A DNA stretch of 64,000 bases from NCBI GenBank assembly GCA_022539475.1, contig VCMS01000135.1:62001-126000 (forward strand), written 5' to 3'. Below the pieces are notes generated by a model. It searched no databases. It was not told where the DNA came from and saw only the letters and a program-made list of their open reading frames with translations. Positions within the stretch are counted from its first letter, which is position 1. Each line of letters begins with the position of its first letter. The position numbers and the translations under genes are program-made. This DNA is from Gracilaria domingensis (taxonomy: Eukaryota > Rhodophyta > Florideophyceae > Gracilariales > Gracilariaceae). Below are positions 23,101 to 31,018 of this stretch, piece after piece.

Positions 23101-24847
23101 AGGGCAGCGAAAGAATCAAACCGGAAACACCCAAACTGGTCCAAGAGCACAGCGACGAGATAGATCACAGTCAGTGCGACATGGTTCTCGCAACCGAAAC
23201 GTGCCAGAAACGGAGCGCCATAGGATGGAAATCACGGCATTAGCCGCATCATCATCTAGGCTGCGCTATCCCAGTCACAATCCAAAGGAGGTTCCAACTG
23301 CAAACAAGGGTTCAATCAGCAATCTCCTCCAGTCGAGCTCAGAGCTTCCTGCCTCTGGAAGGATTGTCAACGCGAACTCCCAAATAAATCGGGGCGCATT
23401 CAGTCAGTCTTTTGCAGGCCGGACGAATTACGGTCCTGCGAGCAGTTATGACCTACATCGATTGTCTGAAGATGGTCGAGATGTCGATGTGCGTAAGCGT
23501 GGAGGCCATAAGCAGAAGGGTGTCCCCACCTCACAGCAACGAATTTATGACGATGGACCAGATAACGCATACCTTCCAGATTCTGCGTCCTTTAGAGGGG
23601 ACGATGGCCGTGTATCAGCATCCAGAATGCCATTGCCGCAACAGAGTACTCAGATGAATACATCGTATCCACAAGAATCTCCGCCGACTCAAATGTTTGA
23701 CTCTCTCCAAGGGAATAGAAATGTCCATCAGAGACCGCAGGGAGTCGACGCATTTGGTTCAGGAGAGCTACGATTCGTTCAGAAACCAGAGGTAATGGCT
23801 TCGACTTCTCCTCGGGCCACGCATGGAAGTTCAGGGGGGTATGGTATGCCAAACACTGTCACTTCTAACAGCAGGCGCAATGGAACTGTTCAAGGTGTTG
23901 CTCTGAACTCGAGCGATCACCCCACGAACCGATCGCAGGGAAGATCAGGACAGAGGCTTCCATCAGCAAACAATCTATCCTTACCTCCAGCGGAGGAATG
24001 CGGTTCCAACAGATATCAAGGGTTCAACAATGTGCCCAATCACGCGCGACTGGCCCCGGTTTCTTTCCATTCCAATGGACTTCCATCAGGTTCTTCTCAG
24101 TCTGGAACACCGATGCCTGAACCAATGGAGATGCCACCATTTGGGCGACCTGGAGACCCTATTCGTTACCATGATTTGCCTCCGACAGCGTATGGAAGGG
24201 CTGGAAATCCGGTTCGCGTTCCTCCCGGTCGTGCTAGAGGAACTCAGGACGTGCAACGCAAGAACCGCGTCTATATGGGTAGAAGAGTTACCAACGTTGA
24301 GGACGTGCGCCAGAGTTTAGATCGACGCGAGGTGGCGCCAATTCGAGAACCGTTTCCGCAGAATGACTACATTGCGCCCTCGAATCAAGGGAATGAAGTG
24401 CGAGTGAAGGATTGTCAGAATGGGTTTATGAATGTGCGTCCATCAGAGGAGAGGAGAACTCTAGCAAACCCTCCTGGTTCAATGGCTCGTCCGCGAAGAC
24501 TAACCACTCCGTATGTTCAACCTGAGACTAGAAGGGCTCAATTTGAGCAAGGGAAAGCTTTGGCTTTTGTGGGTACATCTCAAAATGGACAAGGATTGAA
24601 TACAAGGCGCCTCAACGACATTGGTCTCCGTCCTGAAAGGCCGATGTTGGACGGGGCATCGGGCGCAACGCCGGCAACGAATTTCGAATGTGCCGAACGC
24701 ACCGGAGCTGCCCGTTGCCCCTTTGGACTACGCAGCAGAGGGCTATCACATGCGACGATCGAGAATACAAGGATCGAGTTCGCTTGGGAAGAACGAGTTT
24801 TTGGGGAACACGACAAACAGCACGCCGCGTTTGGGTGCTTTGCCTGA
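20117..24847 (+). CDS. large PHD-finger protein
   Basis: A single open frame of 1576 codons from ATG 20117, chosen because everything upstream in frame is Pro/Ser low-complexity leader sequence. A basic and Ala-rich N-terminus precedes one PHD zinc finger at about residues 115-163, with the C4HC3 pattern CRVC, CAVC, H-x2-C and CYKC. PHD fingers commonly read histone H3 tails, so a chromatin role in the nucleus is likely. The remaining 1400 residues are disordered, rich in Ser, Asn, Arg, Pro and Gln, with no second domain. Near 24670-24690 the coding signal passes to the next frame: this frame stops at 24847, while the other stays open to a TAG-side end at 25154 with similar disordered text. 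That points to a one-base indel, a sequencing error or a recently changed C-terminus. Confidence 0.8.
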   Translation: MPRGRSARATRNSRLPQIVEMDGTLLEAYNHMDDLPRLSAEPKKRPRHVTRGSIAAERKAAAVAAATLTTFAATPSPRVTRRNRAAATAAAAAIAAAADPKRKQERLAEQHPKLSCRVCLRSNSSLKIIRCAVCRKGVHTFCLNPPVMDLPAFGSWKCYKCKRKAVALKKEKRTILRDALVSYPTLCTNSFVEKIIHTAAAVDAAAVAPKLISPLTTNHVNASQPETDLLPNGRTRTHAAAEATDPHSHDLSNPSDSQQHAQAVQAAIPFTRARHSTDQLSALPAPVTDTTVVVRVPKELHLDQINPCTPKLPQQSLAVSRSSPRPPQAERPFEPNKSRILPPQDHAAPRPISIHQAGIAKPPTARRSQLPAAPKKRKLRSHVEKDTTAQPLANDVSQSKENQSTPHSQSPKRTDHPVISHVGSSAAAVVDRAPSQSPARRRSHLETANITSSAPSRVPQMDSEGLANEAPGLRQHRMSHRHRSSLPLQKRYKYDVARSMEFAEESTRNHEEADRIIHSPEIQREVATSFGAITRSSAMTTRPFSEGPNRSSKVPAASPWNRASAPQVRLYLSNNADKGLASRPLLQASQTARAPGARDQSLSRRREEPFSQPASFSDVDMGISGSRILRAQQASKEAQGSQAIQPQIVQPKTQLHVNEQQSLNLGNVGMEHNHDFDALGEEGKSPLYATGRGVDDRAHFAKLTNSGSAPPTCYRGLMNSESTHVHRSTVVDPSALNLDSDMRYRGALPSSENNVEEAFFLKMNPYLQSGVNSTLIPAATLNVVRTKQTRGSNPTLGPQENFIGASNPSFVYPRGMERASGRTFTRHDSGEFANDSRDGRSWGEVNRNDATHADLTGNARKHVHMIPGANASSRDRRMDSNRGLVESVVQANSDSLPEIPVRSSAGGSCDEQAPMMMNSSKTAGERNISSRPEVMASSSAAAAGSVNRNDIENSETRTAGDLPRKSPVKQTNAASLNVKELQWEAKREALMAFAQGQRKNQTGNTQTGPRAQRRDRSQSVRHGSRNRNVPETERHRMEITALAASSSRLRYPSHNPKEVPTANKGSISNLLQSSSELPASGRIVNANSQINRGAFSQSFAGRTNYGPASSYDLHRLSEDGRDVDVRKRGGHKQKGVPTSQQRIYDDGPDNAYLPDSASFRGDDGRVSASRMPLPQQSTQMNTSYPQESPPTQMFDSLQGNRNVHQRPQGVDAFGSGELRFVQKPEVMASTSPRATHGSSGGYGMPNTVTSNSRRNGTVQGVALNSSDHPTNRSQGRSGQRLPSANNLSLPPAEECGSNRYQGFNNVPNHARLAPVSFHSNGLPSGSSQSGTPMPEPMEMPPFGRPGDPIRYHDLPPTAYGRAGNPVRVPPGRARGTQDVQRKNRVYMGRRVTNVEDVRQSLDRREVAPIREPFPQNDYIAPSNQGNEVRVKDCQNGFMNVRPSEERRTLANPPGSMARPRRLTTPYVQPETRRAQFEQGKALAFVGTSQNGQGLNTRRLNDIGLRPERPMLDGASGATPATNFECAERTGAARCPFGLRSRGLSHATIENTRIEFAWEERVFGEHDKQHAAFGCFA

Positions 24848-25154
24848 CGCTGGAATGTCTTTAAGCAATCAGATAAGAGCTTTGGTGTCCCAGAACACTG
24901 GAAAAGCATCAAAAACTCCACAGCAGGTTGATGCTCTTCAAGTTGCTGACGCTCCGAAAAAGGCGACGCAGACGCCTTCGGATGACCAGTCTATACCGCA
25001 ATCTGATTCAGTCAGGCAGACATCCACATCTGCAGCTCCAGTTATGGCTGCACCGCTTGTTTCAGAGCAACTCTCCAAAGACAGTGGCGTCGGGCTTTGT
25101 GTGACACAAGCAGATGCCGGGGCCGCCGCAAGCAATGTTGTAGAAGGAACATAG

Positions 25155-25544
25155 GGGCTTTTTCGATGTCCGCTTTTACCCAGTAAGTGATGACATCAGA
25201 TGTGGACGATGAGTGCATAAGGGTCGCAGATGGATGACGAATGAAATTTATATGTTAAAACACTCGTGACCGGAACTCTTTTTTGTTCCAACCGGAATGC
25301 AAGCCGCGTCGGTGAACAAGGATTGTTCTGATGTATGGTCTCTGAACGTTTAACTTGGAAGCCAATCTGTAACATGCAGAATCTTCATTTATCCCATCAG
25401 GAATAGAACAATTCGTGGTTCACATCCGCGATGTTATGAGGGTATCTAAATCCCCAGTTAGCTGAATGGAACTGCAGGCCAAAGGCTTGACCATACGCAA
25501 GTCTCGTATGTAGTGTGAGTTTCGCAGAGCGAGGGAAGCATATC
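25155..25544. other. space between convergent genes
   Basis: About 390 bases between the end of the PHD-finger gene (plus strand) and the end of the 85-residue gene (minus strand). It holds the two 3' untranslated regions; no gene or repeat is seen. Confidence 0.4.
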
Positions 25545-25858
25545 TCAAGAATTGAGGAGAGGTTGGTACCAATAGCTCTTCAAAACCTTATCTTTTTTGG
25601 CAGTAAAACCTTCGCGTCCGTATTCCAAGCACACCTTCTTGAGATATTTGTTCGTGAGCCCTAGTCGTAAAAACAGTTCAGATGATTTCCGAGGCAAGGC
25701 AAAGAGATGCTAATACCTTCTTCGATGGAAGCCAGAGTGATGTAATCGGATGTCTTGTCGACAAGGGGCACCAAGGGAGATCGAGGTCTTTGTTGTGCAA
25801 GACGTGCCTTCGTCATCTCCTCCTTCCCGATGTGGACATTAATTAAATTCTTGGACAT
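25545..25858 (-). CDS. two-exon small basic protein (85 residues)
   Basis: Exon 1 (25858-25717) runs from an ATG and codes 47 residues plus one base. A 56-base intron (25716-25661) has a GTATTA donor and a T-rich ACTAG acceptor. Exon 2 (25660-25545) adds a Gly at the junction and 37 residues ending at TGA. The joined product has a basic N-terminal third, an SPLVPLVDK segment and a C-terminal helix with Lys and Tyr ending in YWYQPLLNS. The LKK...EYGREG...YWYQP pattern is faintly like bacterial-type ribosomal protein bS21 (helix, Gly, basic helix, YEKP), but this is too weak to name it. CAG just before the ATG could also be a splice acceptor, so a further 5' exon is possible. It converges with the PHD-finger gene. 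Confidence 0.5.
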
Positions 25859-26383
25859 GTTCTGTAAGTTTTGTGTTCGTTTGACACGTATCCATTAACG
25901 CCACCATCCTTTTGGGTTCCGCAACCAATGGGAGACGCGAAAGCTGCAGATGAATCATGATGATGAGATTGGGGTGATGACAGCCCTGATAATGCATGTC
26001 TTCGCATGGCTGTATCGCTCGAAATCCTGATATGGAAAGGATAATCTTGCAACGGGCGCAACGGAATCGAATGTTCCCGTGTGCTCGAGGTGAATGCCGA
26101 ATCCCCTATATGTGCGCGAAGTCATTGCTGACGTCTGAGTAAACTTGTTACTTGCGAAGAGCCTACAGTTCGGATGAAGCACAACTTATCACGCTGCAAG
26201 TAAAAAGCCCTGGATTTGGGTATTGTACTTAGTGGCTGTCAATGTCTGGGAGTCCGTGACTGGAGGTCCATGACTCACGCTTTATTTATTGGACTCCCCA
26301 CTCTCGGGTCTCAGGCCCTGGTTCAGACACTTTTTTTGTTTCCGCCTACGGTGTGCACGAAGTTTAAGAAAACGCAGATTTCC
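25859..26383. other. divergent intergenic region
   Basis: About 525 bases between the divergent 85-residue gene (minus) and the coiled-coil gene (plus). Two short minus-strand open frames overlap here but show no motif; they may be leader exons of the minus-strand gene. Promoters of both genes should lie here. Confidence 0.35.
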
Positions 26384-27487
26384 ATGAGCTCGTCTTGGTC
26401 TCCTGACACTTCGCAGTCATTGTCCTCGCCATCCCCGCGACCTCTCGACCTGGACGACACCCAAAGAAAGCTCTACCTTCATCATGAACATGTGGTAAAC
26501 GAGTACAACGGAAGTGATACACTTTATCGCGATGCCGTCTTGCTGGCAAAGGCATCCGCGCGAAGCGCAAAGCATGCCACCGAAACTGCCGATAGGCTGC
26601 GAAGAACTGAGAAGTCGGTGAAAGAGAATCTCGAGCAATTGAATAAGCAGCATATGCGAAAAGTTCTACTACCCCGCACCATGCGAGAGAAGATACACAA
26701 AGTGCAAATGGAGCTCGAAGGTGTTACTCAAGAGTTCACCGATGCCGAGCGAGTTGCAAACAGCGCTCAAAGGAAGGCATTAGCGGATATGAAGTCATGC
26801 ATACGTTTGAGAGAGGGTGCGCACAAATTACGCGAGTCCGAACGCACAAGACGCCAGATTCTAGATGGCCTGTTTGATGGATTGCATATTGGCTCGCCCG
26901 AAGAAAACAGAGTTGAATCCGAACGTGACGCTCTAGTGCTCGCGACAAATAGGAAGAAGGACTCGCTCACAGCTCAACGACAAGCTTACCAACTGTTGGC
27001 ATCGGCGCTCGTAGATGTAAAACAGGCGAAGAAAGAACTGTGGGACGCAAGGATTAAGAACACTGTGGACATGTTCAATGGAGGTGGAGTTGGTTTTGTA
27101 GCGGGCATGCAGAGCCGTATTCGGTTTAATGCTGCTAGTGAGAAGTCGAAGGAGGCGGCCACGAAGATCGGTCAAGTTGTGGCATTGAATCCGAAGCTGC
27201 CTGTGCGGAAGGTGCTGAAGAGCAAATCTAAGGAGAAGACGTCCCTCGGATTGGGCGAACTGTTTTTCGACGGGATAGTGACGGATATGTTAGCGCGGAT
27301 GGCCATCGACAAAGCTGAAGAGGCTATAGAACGTCTTGAAGAAGAATGTGAAGCTAGTATTACATTGCAAAAAGCTACAGTGGCTCAACTGCGTGAGGAG
27401 TATGCAGCCAGCGCAGCAGAGCTCGAAGGGATATCCAAGGAGCTTGTCAGAATTCGTGTCGAATTGATACATGATGCTCTTTTATGA
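26384..27487 (+). CDS. coiled-coil protein of unknown function
   Basis: A single-exon frame of 367 codons from ATG 26384. The frame is open 56 codons further upstream, but that part reads as non-coding text and the inner ATG (MSSSWSPDTSQSL) has a Ser/Pro-rich start typical of a soluble protein. From residue 25 on the protein is almost entirely long charged helices (Lys, Glu, Arg, Ala), with breaks at LFDGLHIGSPEE and at a glycine-rich GGGVGFVAGM segment near the middle. There is no membrane span or enzyme motif. The layout suits a membrane-associated or scaffold coiled-coil protein. I recall similar uncharacterised helical proteins in fungi and algae but cannot name a family. Confidence 0.7.
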   Translation: MSSSWSPDTSQSLSSPSPRPLDLDDTQRKLYLHHEHVVNEYNGSDTLYRDAVLLAKASARSAKHATETADRLRRTEKSVKENLEQLNKQHMRKVLLPRTMREKIHKVQMELEGVTQEFTDAERVANSAQRKALADMKSCIRLREGAHKLRESERTRRQILDGLFDGLHIGSPEENRVESERDALVLATNRKKDSLTAQRQAYQLLASALVDVKQAKKELWDARIKNTVDMFNGGGVGFVAGMQSRIRFNAASEKSKEAATKIGQVVALNPKLPVRKVLKSKSKEKTSLGLGELFFDGIVTDMLARMAIDKAEEAIERLEEECEASITLQKATVAQLREEYAASAAELEGISKELVRIRVELIHDALL

Positions 27488-27576
27488 AGAATGTTTCGCC
27501 GGTAGTCCTAATATTTACTCCTTAATAGTTCAAGTACAGCTAACTTTCGTTTGTCGAGTACGAACGCAAATTGGGC

Positions 27577-27789
27577 TCATAACTTTTGCAGGCGATCGAG
27601 CAATCTTGTAAATGACCAAACAGCACTAAGCAATGTGAAGGTAGCCATGACGGCGTGTGTAGCACCCCCAGGTGCTAGAACAGCACTGTTACAAGCACTG
27701 GGTAAGGTTCCTTGTTCCTTGGTCATTCTCAAACGACGACGCTCAGGATTCCAGTAGCCTTTAAAGTAACGGTGTCTCTTCACATGCAT
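27577..27789 (-). CDS. possible COX7a-like small membrane protein
   Basis: A 70-residue frame from ATG 27789. A basic, aromatic N-terminal half (HRYFKGYWNPERRRLRM) is followed by a GGATHAVMATF turn and one hydrophobic helix ending in RLLDRLQKL. The layout of basic matrix arm, Gly-Gly motif and a single membrane span matches cytochrome c oxidase subunit 7a of the mitochondrial inner membrane (family text like LKGGxxDxxLYRxTMxL). The match is by pattern only and the usual length is 55-80. It lies tail to tail with the coiled-coil gene, 89 bases away. The frame is open upstream of the ATG, so an earlier start or upstream exon is possible. Confidence 0.35.
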   Translation of the reverse strand: MHVKRHRYFKGYWNPERRRLRMTKEQGTLPSACNSAVLAPGGATHAVMATFTLLSAVWSFTRLLDRLQKL

Positions 27790-28880
27790 GGCAAAGCTCG
27801 TTCTGGGCGTTGAGCTCGACAACAAGATTGCCCAATCGTGTGGGTTCCACTGCAAGTAGGGCAAGATTGTTTGGAAAAGAATCGTGGTGAGTGGAGGAGC
27901 GCAGATTATATGAATGGTGTTGATAATGGGGTCTGGCGTTGACAGAGAAATGAGCAGCGGACAAGAAATTAAGAAACTGCTCTTAACCTCAGAAGTTGAA
28001 GGTAAACATTGGCAAGGCGACAATGCAAGAGAATCTCTCTCCGAAGCAACTACTACCGAAGGTAGTTCACCAATACTACTGTCAGACTCGCGAATGCCAT
28101 TAATTCTTTGAAGAACGATCCAGACTCTTCACTGTGGAACGTAAAGTAATGAGACGACAGCTTGCAATGGTGCTACAAGCCGATGCTCTCTGCTTCACGG
28201 TCCTCAAGCGAAGTTCTGACAACAGACCAGATCTTCGCAACCACACTGTGCCACAGTCCACATGGTTGCGAAGAGACAGTGACTGTGGTATAAGGCTAAG
28301 GATAACCACAGGCGGCAGTCCCGCCGCAGCACGATACATGGAACTTACAGTGTACAACGGTAACTACTGGCCGCCCTTTTAATATCATATGCTGAATACA
28401 CAACTCTGTGCGCATTGCCTAGTCGGCAATGCCTCGAAGTACAAAGTTGCCTGCAATGCAATTACAGTACGTGACGCTATTTTCTGGAGAAAGTGCAATT
28501 TGATTAAAGTTCTCACAAAATTTCTATTTTGGAATTCTATTTTGAATTCTTTTATCTTGTTTTTGTGATCAAACCACGTGTACATGTGAACGTCTTGATC
28601 CAAACTACCCCTGGATGTTTTGCCCAAGGACGACGGTCAAACTTTGTTGTGCATTGTTCATCTTCACCAGCGGCATTGATGATCCAGGGTCAACCAGATT
28701 GTCAACGTGCTCCTGCTACATCTTCTCCTTGTTTCGTGGATGCACATTACGCCTGGAAATCTCAGCTTCTGCGATTCACTTTCTTGGATGCGTTGTTTTT
28801 ATCGTCAATGATTTGTTGAACATCGGGGAAAACGATATCGCTTTGATCACGCTCGCTCGTTCTCTGTCTCGCTCATCAAT
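27790..28880. other. intergenic region with one strong hairpin
   Basis: About 1.1 kb upstream of the Cbf5/dyskerin gene. No coding region is supported. At 28233-28273 the sequence CTTCGCAACCA is followed 19 bases later by its exact reverse complement, an 11-bp stem; inside the loop CACTGTG and CACAG can pair further. It could be a small structured RNA or the relic of an inverted-repeat element. Confidence 0.4.
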
Positions 28881-30530
28881 ATGGGCATGAATACAGAGAA
28901 GGACGATAACGACCCCGATCAGTTTGTTCTCAGGCCACTATCATCTGTACGTAAAGCTTTCCATTCTGATGTCTACCATCGAAGCTCATCGCTATGCTAA
29001 ACCAAGAGCCCATGATTCAATGTCTAACCTTTTTATATTCGTTTCCATGCTGACGAACAACATGCAACGCGACAGAAACCGGTGCTCGACACATCTAAAT
29101 GGCCTTTACTGCTCAAGGATTATGACAAACTGAATGTCCGATCTTCCCACTTTACTCCAATCGCCGTTGGCAATTCGCCGCTCAAGAGACCCATACTGGA
29201 GTACATCCGCTACGGCGTGATTAACCTCGACAAACCTTCTAATCCATCATCACATGAGGTCGTTGCGTGGATCAAAAGAATACTCCGTGTTGACAAGACT
29301 GGCCACTCTGGCACCCTTGACCCGAAAGTCACAGGTAATCTAATTGTTTGCATTGATCGCGCAACTAGGCTGGTCAAGTCCCAACAGGGTGCTGGTAAGG
29401 AATATGTTGGTGTACTCAAGCTCCATGGTGACCTGGGAGAAAACCCAGTGTCAAAACTTCGAAGAGCTGTTGAGATGCTAACTGGTGCTTTGTTTCAGAG
29501 ACCTCCACTCATTTCTGCAGTGAAGAGACAGCTTCGTATTCGAACTATTTATGAAGCGAAACTTCTCGAGTACGAAGAGAAGAAACGACTAGCCGTTTTT
29601 TGGGTCAAATGTGAGGCGGGTACATATATTCGTACTCTCTGTGTGCATCTTGGCTACCTCTTAGGAGTGGGTGGTAGCATGCTTGAACTGCGCCGCGTTC
29701 GCAGTGGCATCATGGGAGAGGAAGAAAACATGGTGACCATGCACGATGTCCTGGATGCCATGTGGGTTCACGACAATCAGAAGGATGAATCGTACTTAAG
29801 ATCTGTCATTCAACCGCTAGAAGCGCTCCTGGTGAACTACAAACGTATCGTCGTAAAGGACACTGCAGTCAACGCCGTGTGCTACGGAGCGGTTCTTATG
29901 ATTCCGGGTGTACTACGATTCGATGATGATATTGAAGTCAGAGAAGAAATTGTTCTTATTACCACGAAGGGCGAAGCTATCGCCATTGCTATTGCAGAAA
30001 TGAACACAGCCGTCATTGCTACATGTGATCATGGCCGTGTTGCCCGTATCAAGCGTGTTATAATGGAGAGAGACACGTATCCTCGTGCATGGGGCCTTGG
30101 GCCCGTTGCGGGGAAGAAGAAAGGACTTATTCGAGAAGGTAAGCTTGATAAGTACGGAAAACCAAACGACAAAACTCCTGCTGATTGGCAGAAAACCTAC
30201 AAGGAATTGAATGTTCCACGGAAAGAGGAACCACCTATACGGAATGATTCGGCGGTCCTACCAGAAAACGGAGAAGCTAAGGCTGACAAAGGGGGCCCTG
30301 CATTGAAATCAGGAAATTCGGGTGATGAGGCCCCTGGTATGGAAGTTGAAGATGCTATCACCCCCGATACCAAAGGCGATAGAAAAAAGAAAAAGGACAA
30401 GAAGGATAAATCATCGAAGAAGAAGCGAAAGAGAGAAGAGGAACTAGACGCTTCAGATTCCGAGAAGAAAAAGAAAAAGAAGAAGAAGAAGAAGAAGGAG
30501 AAAGAGTTGCAATCGGCCATGGAAGACTAA
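28881..30530 (+). CDS. CBF5: H/ACA snoRNP pseudouridine synthase Cbf5/dyskerin
   Basis: Catalytic subunit of H/ACA ribonucleoproteins, which converts uridine to pseudouridine in rRNA and snRNA in the nucleolus. Exon 1 is 28881-28946 (22 codons from ATG, ending in [10 protein letters not shown], matching the family's DFVIKPE start). A 129-base intron follows (GTACGT donor, CTAAC branch at 29024-29028, CAG acceptor at 29075). Exon 2 is 29076-30530, giving 506 residues. The DKLNVRS-HFTPI N-terminal motif is followed by the TruB catalytic domain with [12 protein letters not shown] (catalytic Asp about residue 104), then the PUA RNA-binding domain from about residue 278 to 352 and the ERDTYPRxWGLGP signature. 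The tail is Lys-rich, as usual for nucleolar targeting. Identity to human and yeast proteins is high throughout. Nothing looks broken. Confidence 0.96.
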
Positions 30531-30864
30531 TCTGTACAGAACGCCAGATATGATGAGTGAAAGTAAAACACTTCTGACTCTTCGCCATGCAGTATGGTGT
30601 ACTGACACGAAAGAGCTTTGATTCTGCTGCTTTTGCTCATGGAAAGTCGATGGTGCAAAAAGAGGAAACAAATGGTTTGATATCTCACTGCTTGGCTGCC
30701 TGAAGGAAGTATTAGAGATCGTCTTTATATTCACGTTATTGTCACGGAGAAGAGCGTGTACAGTCGTCACGCATCGCCGTAGCAGTGTAAACGGATGAAA
30801 CCATACTTTTCTCTTCATGTCCGCGTCGACTTCTTTCCCTAAGAAAAGTTGTTCTGTAGCGTAA

Positions 30865-30901
<37 letters not shown>

Positions 30902-31018
30902 TTTTCTAACGTTTGTTTCAGCATCATTCTCTTTGTCGTATATCGTAATCGCGTTCAGGCAGAGAAGGACGGACTTTTATAAAAAACGCTTCAGAGCGAA
31001 GTTCGTCGTTTCGGAGAA
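30531..31018. other. spacer and 5' leader of the kinase gene
   Basis: About 490 bases between the Cbf5 stop and the kinase start. The kinase leader contains the CT repeat (30868-30897), a TCTAAC branch-like site (30906-30911) and a TTTCAG acceptor at about 30922. A leader intron is likely, though I could not fix its donor. Confidence 0.4.
30868..30897. repeat. (TC)n microsatellite
   Basis: About 14-15 pure TC repeats in the leader of the PH-kinase gene. A branch-like CTAAC and TTTCAG acceptor follow directly, so the repeat may serve as the pyrimidine tract of a leader intron. Confidence 0.85.
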
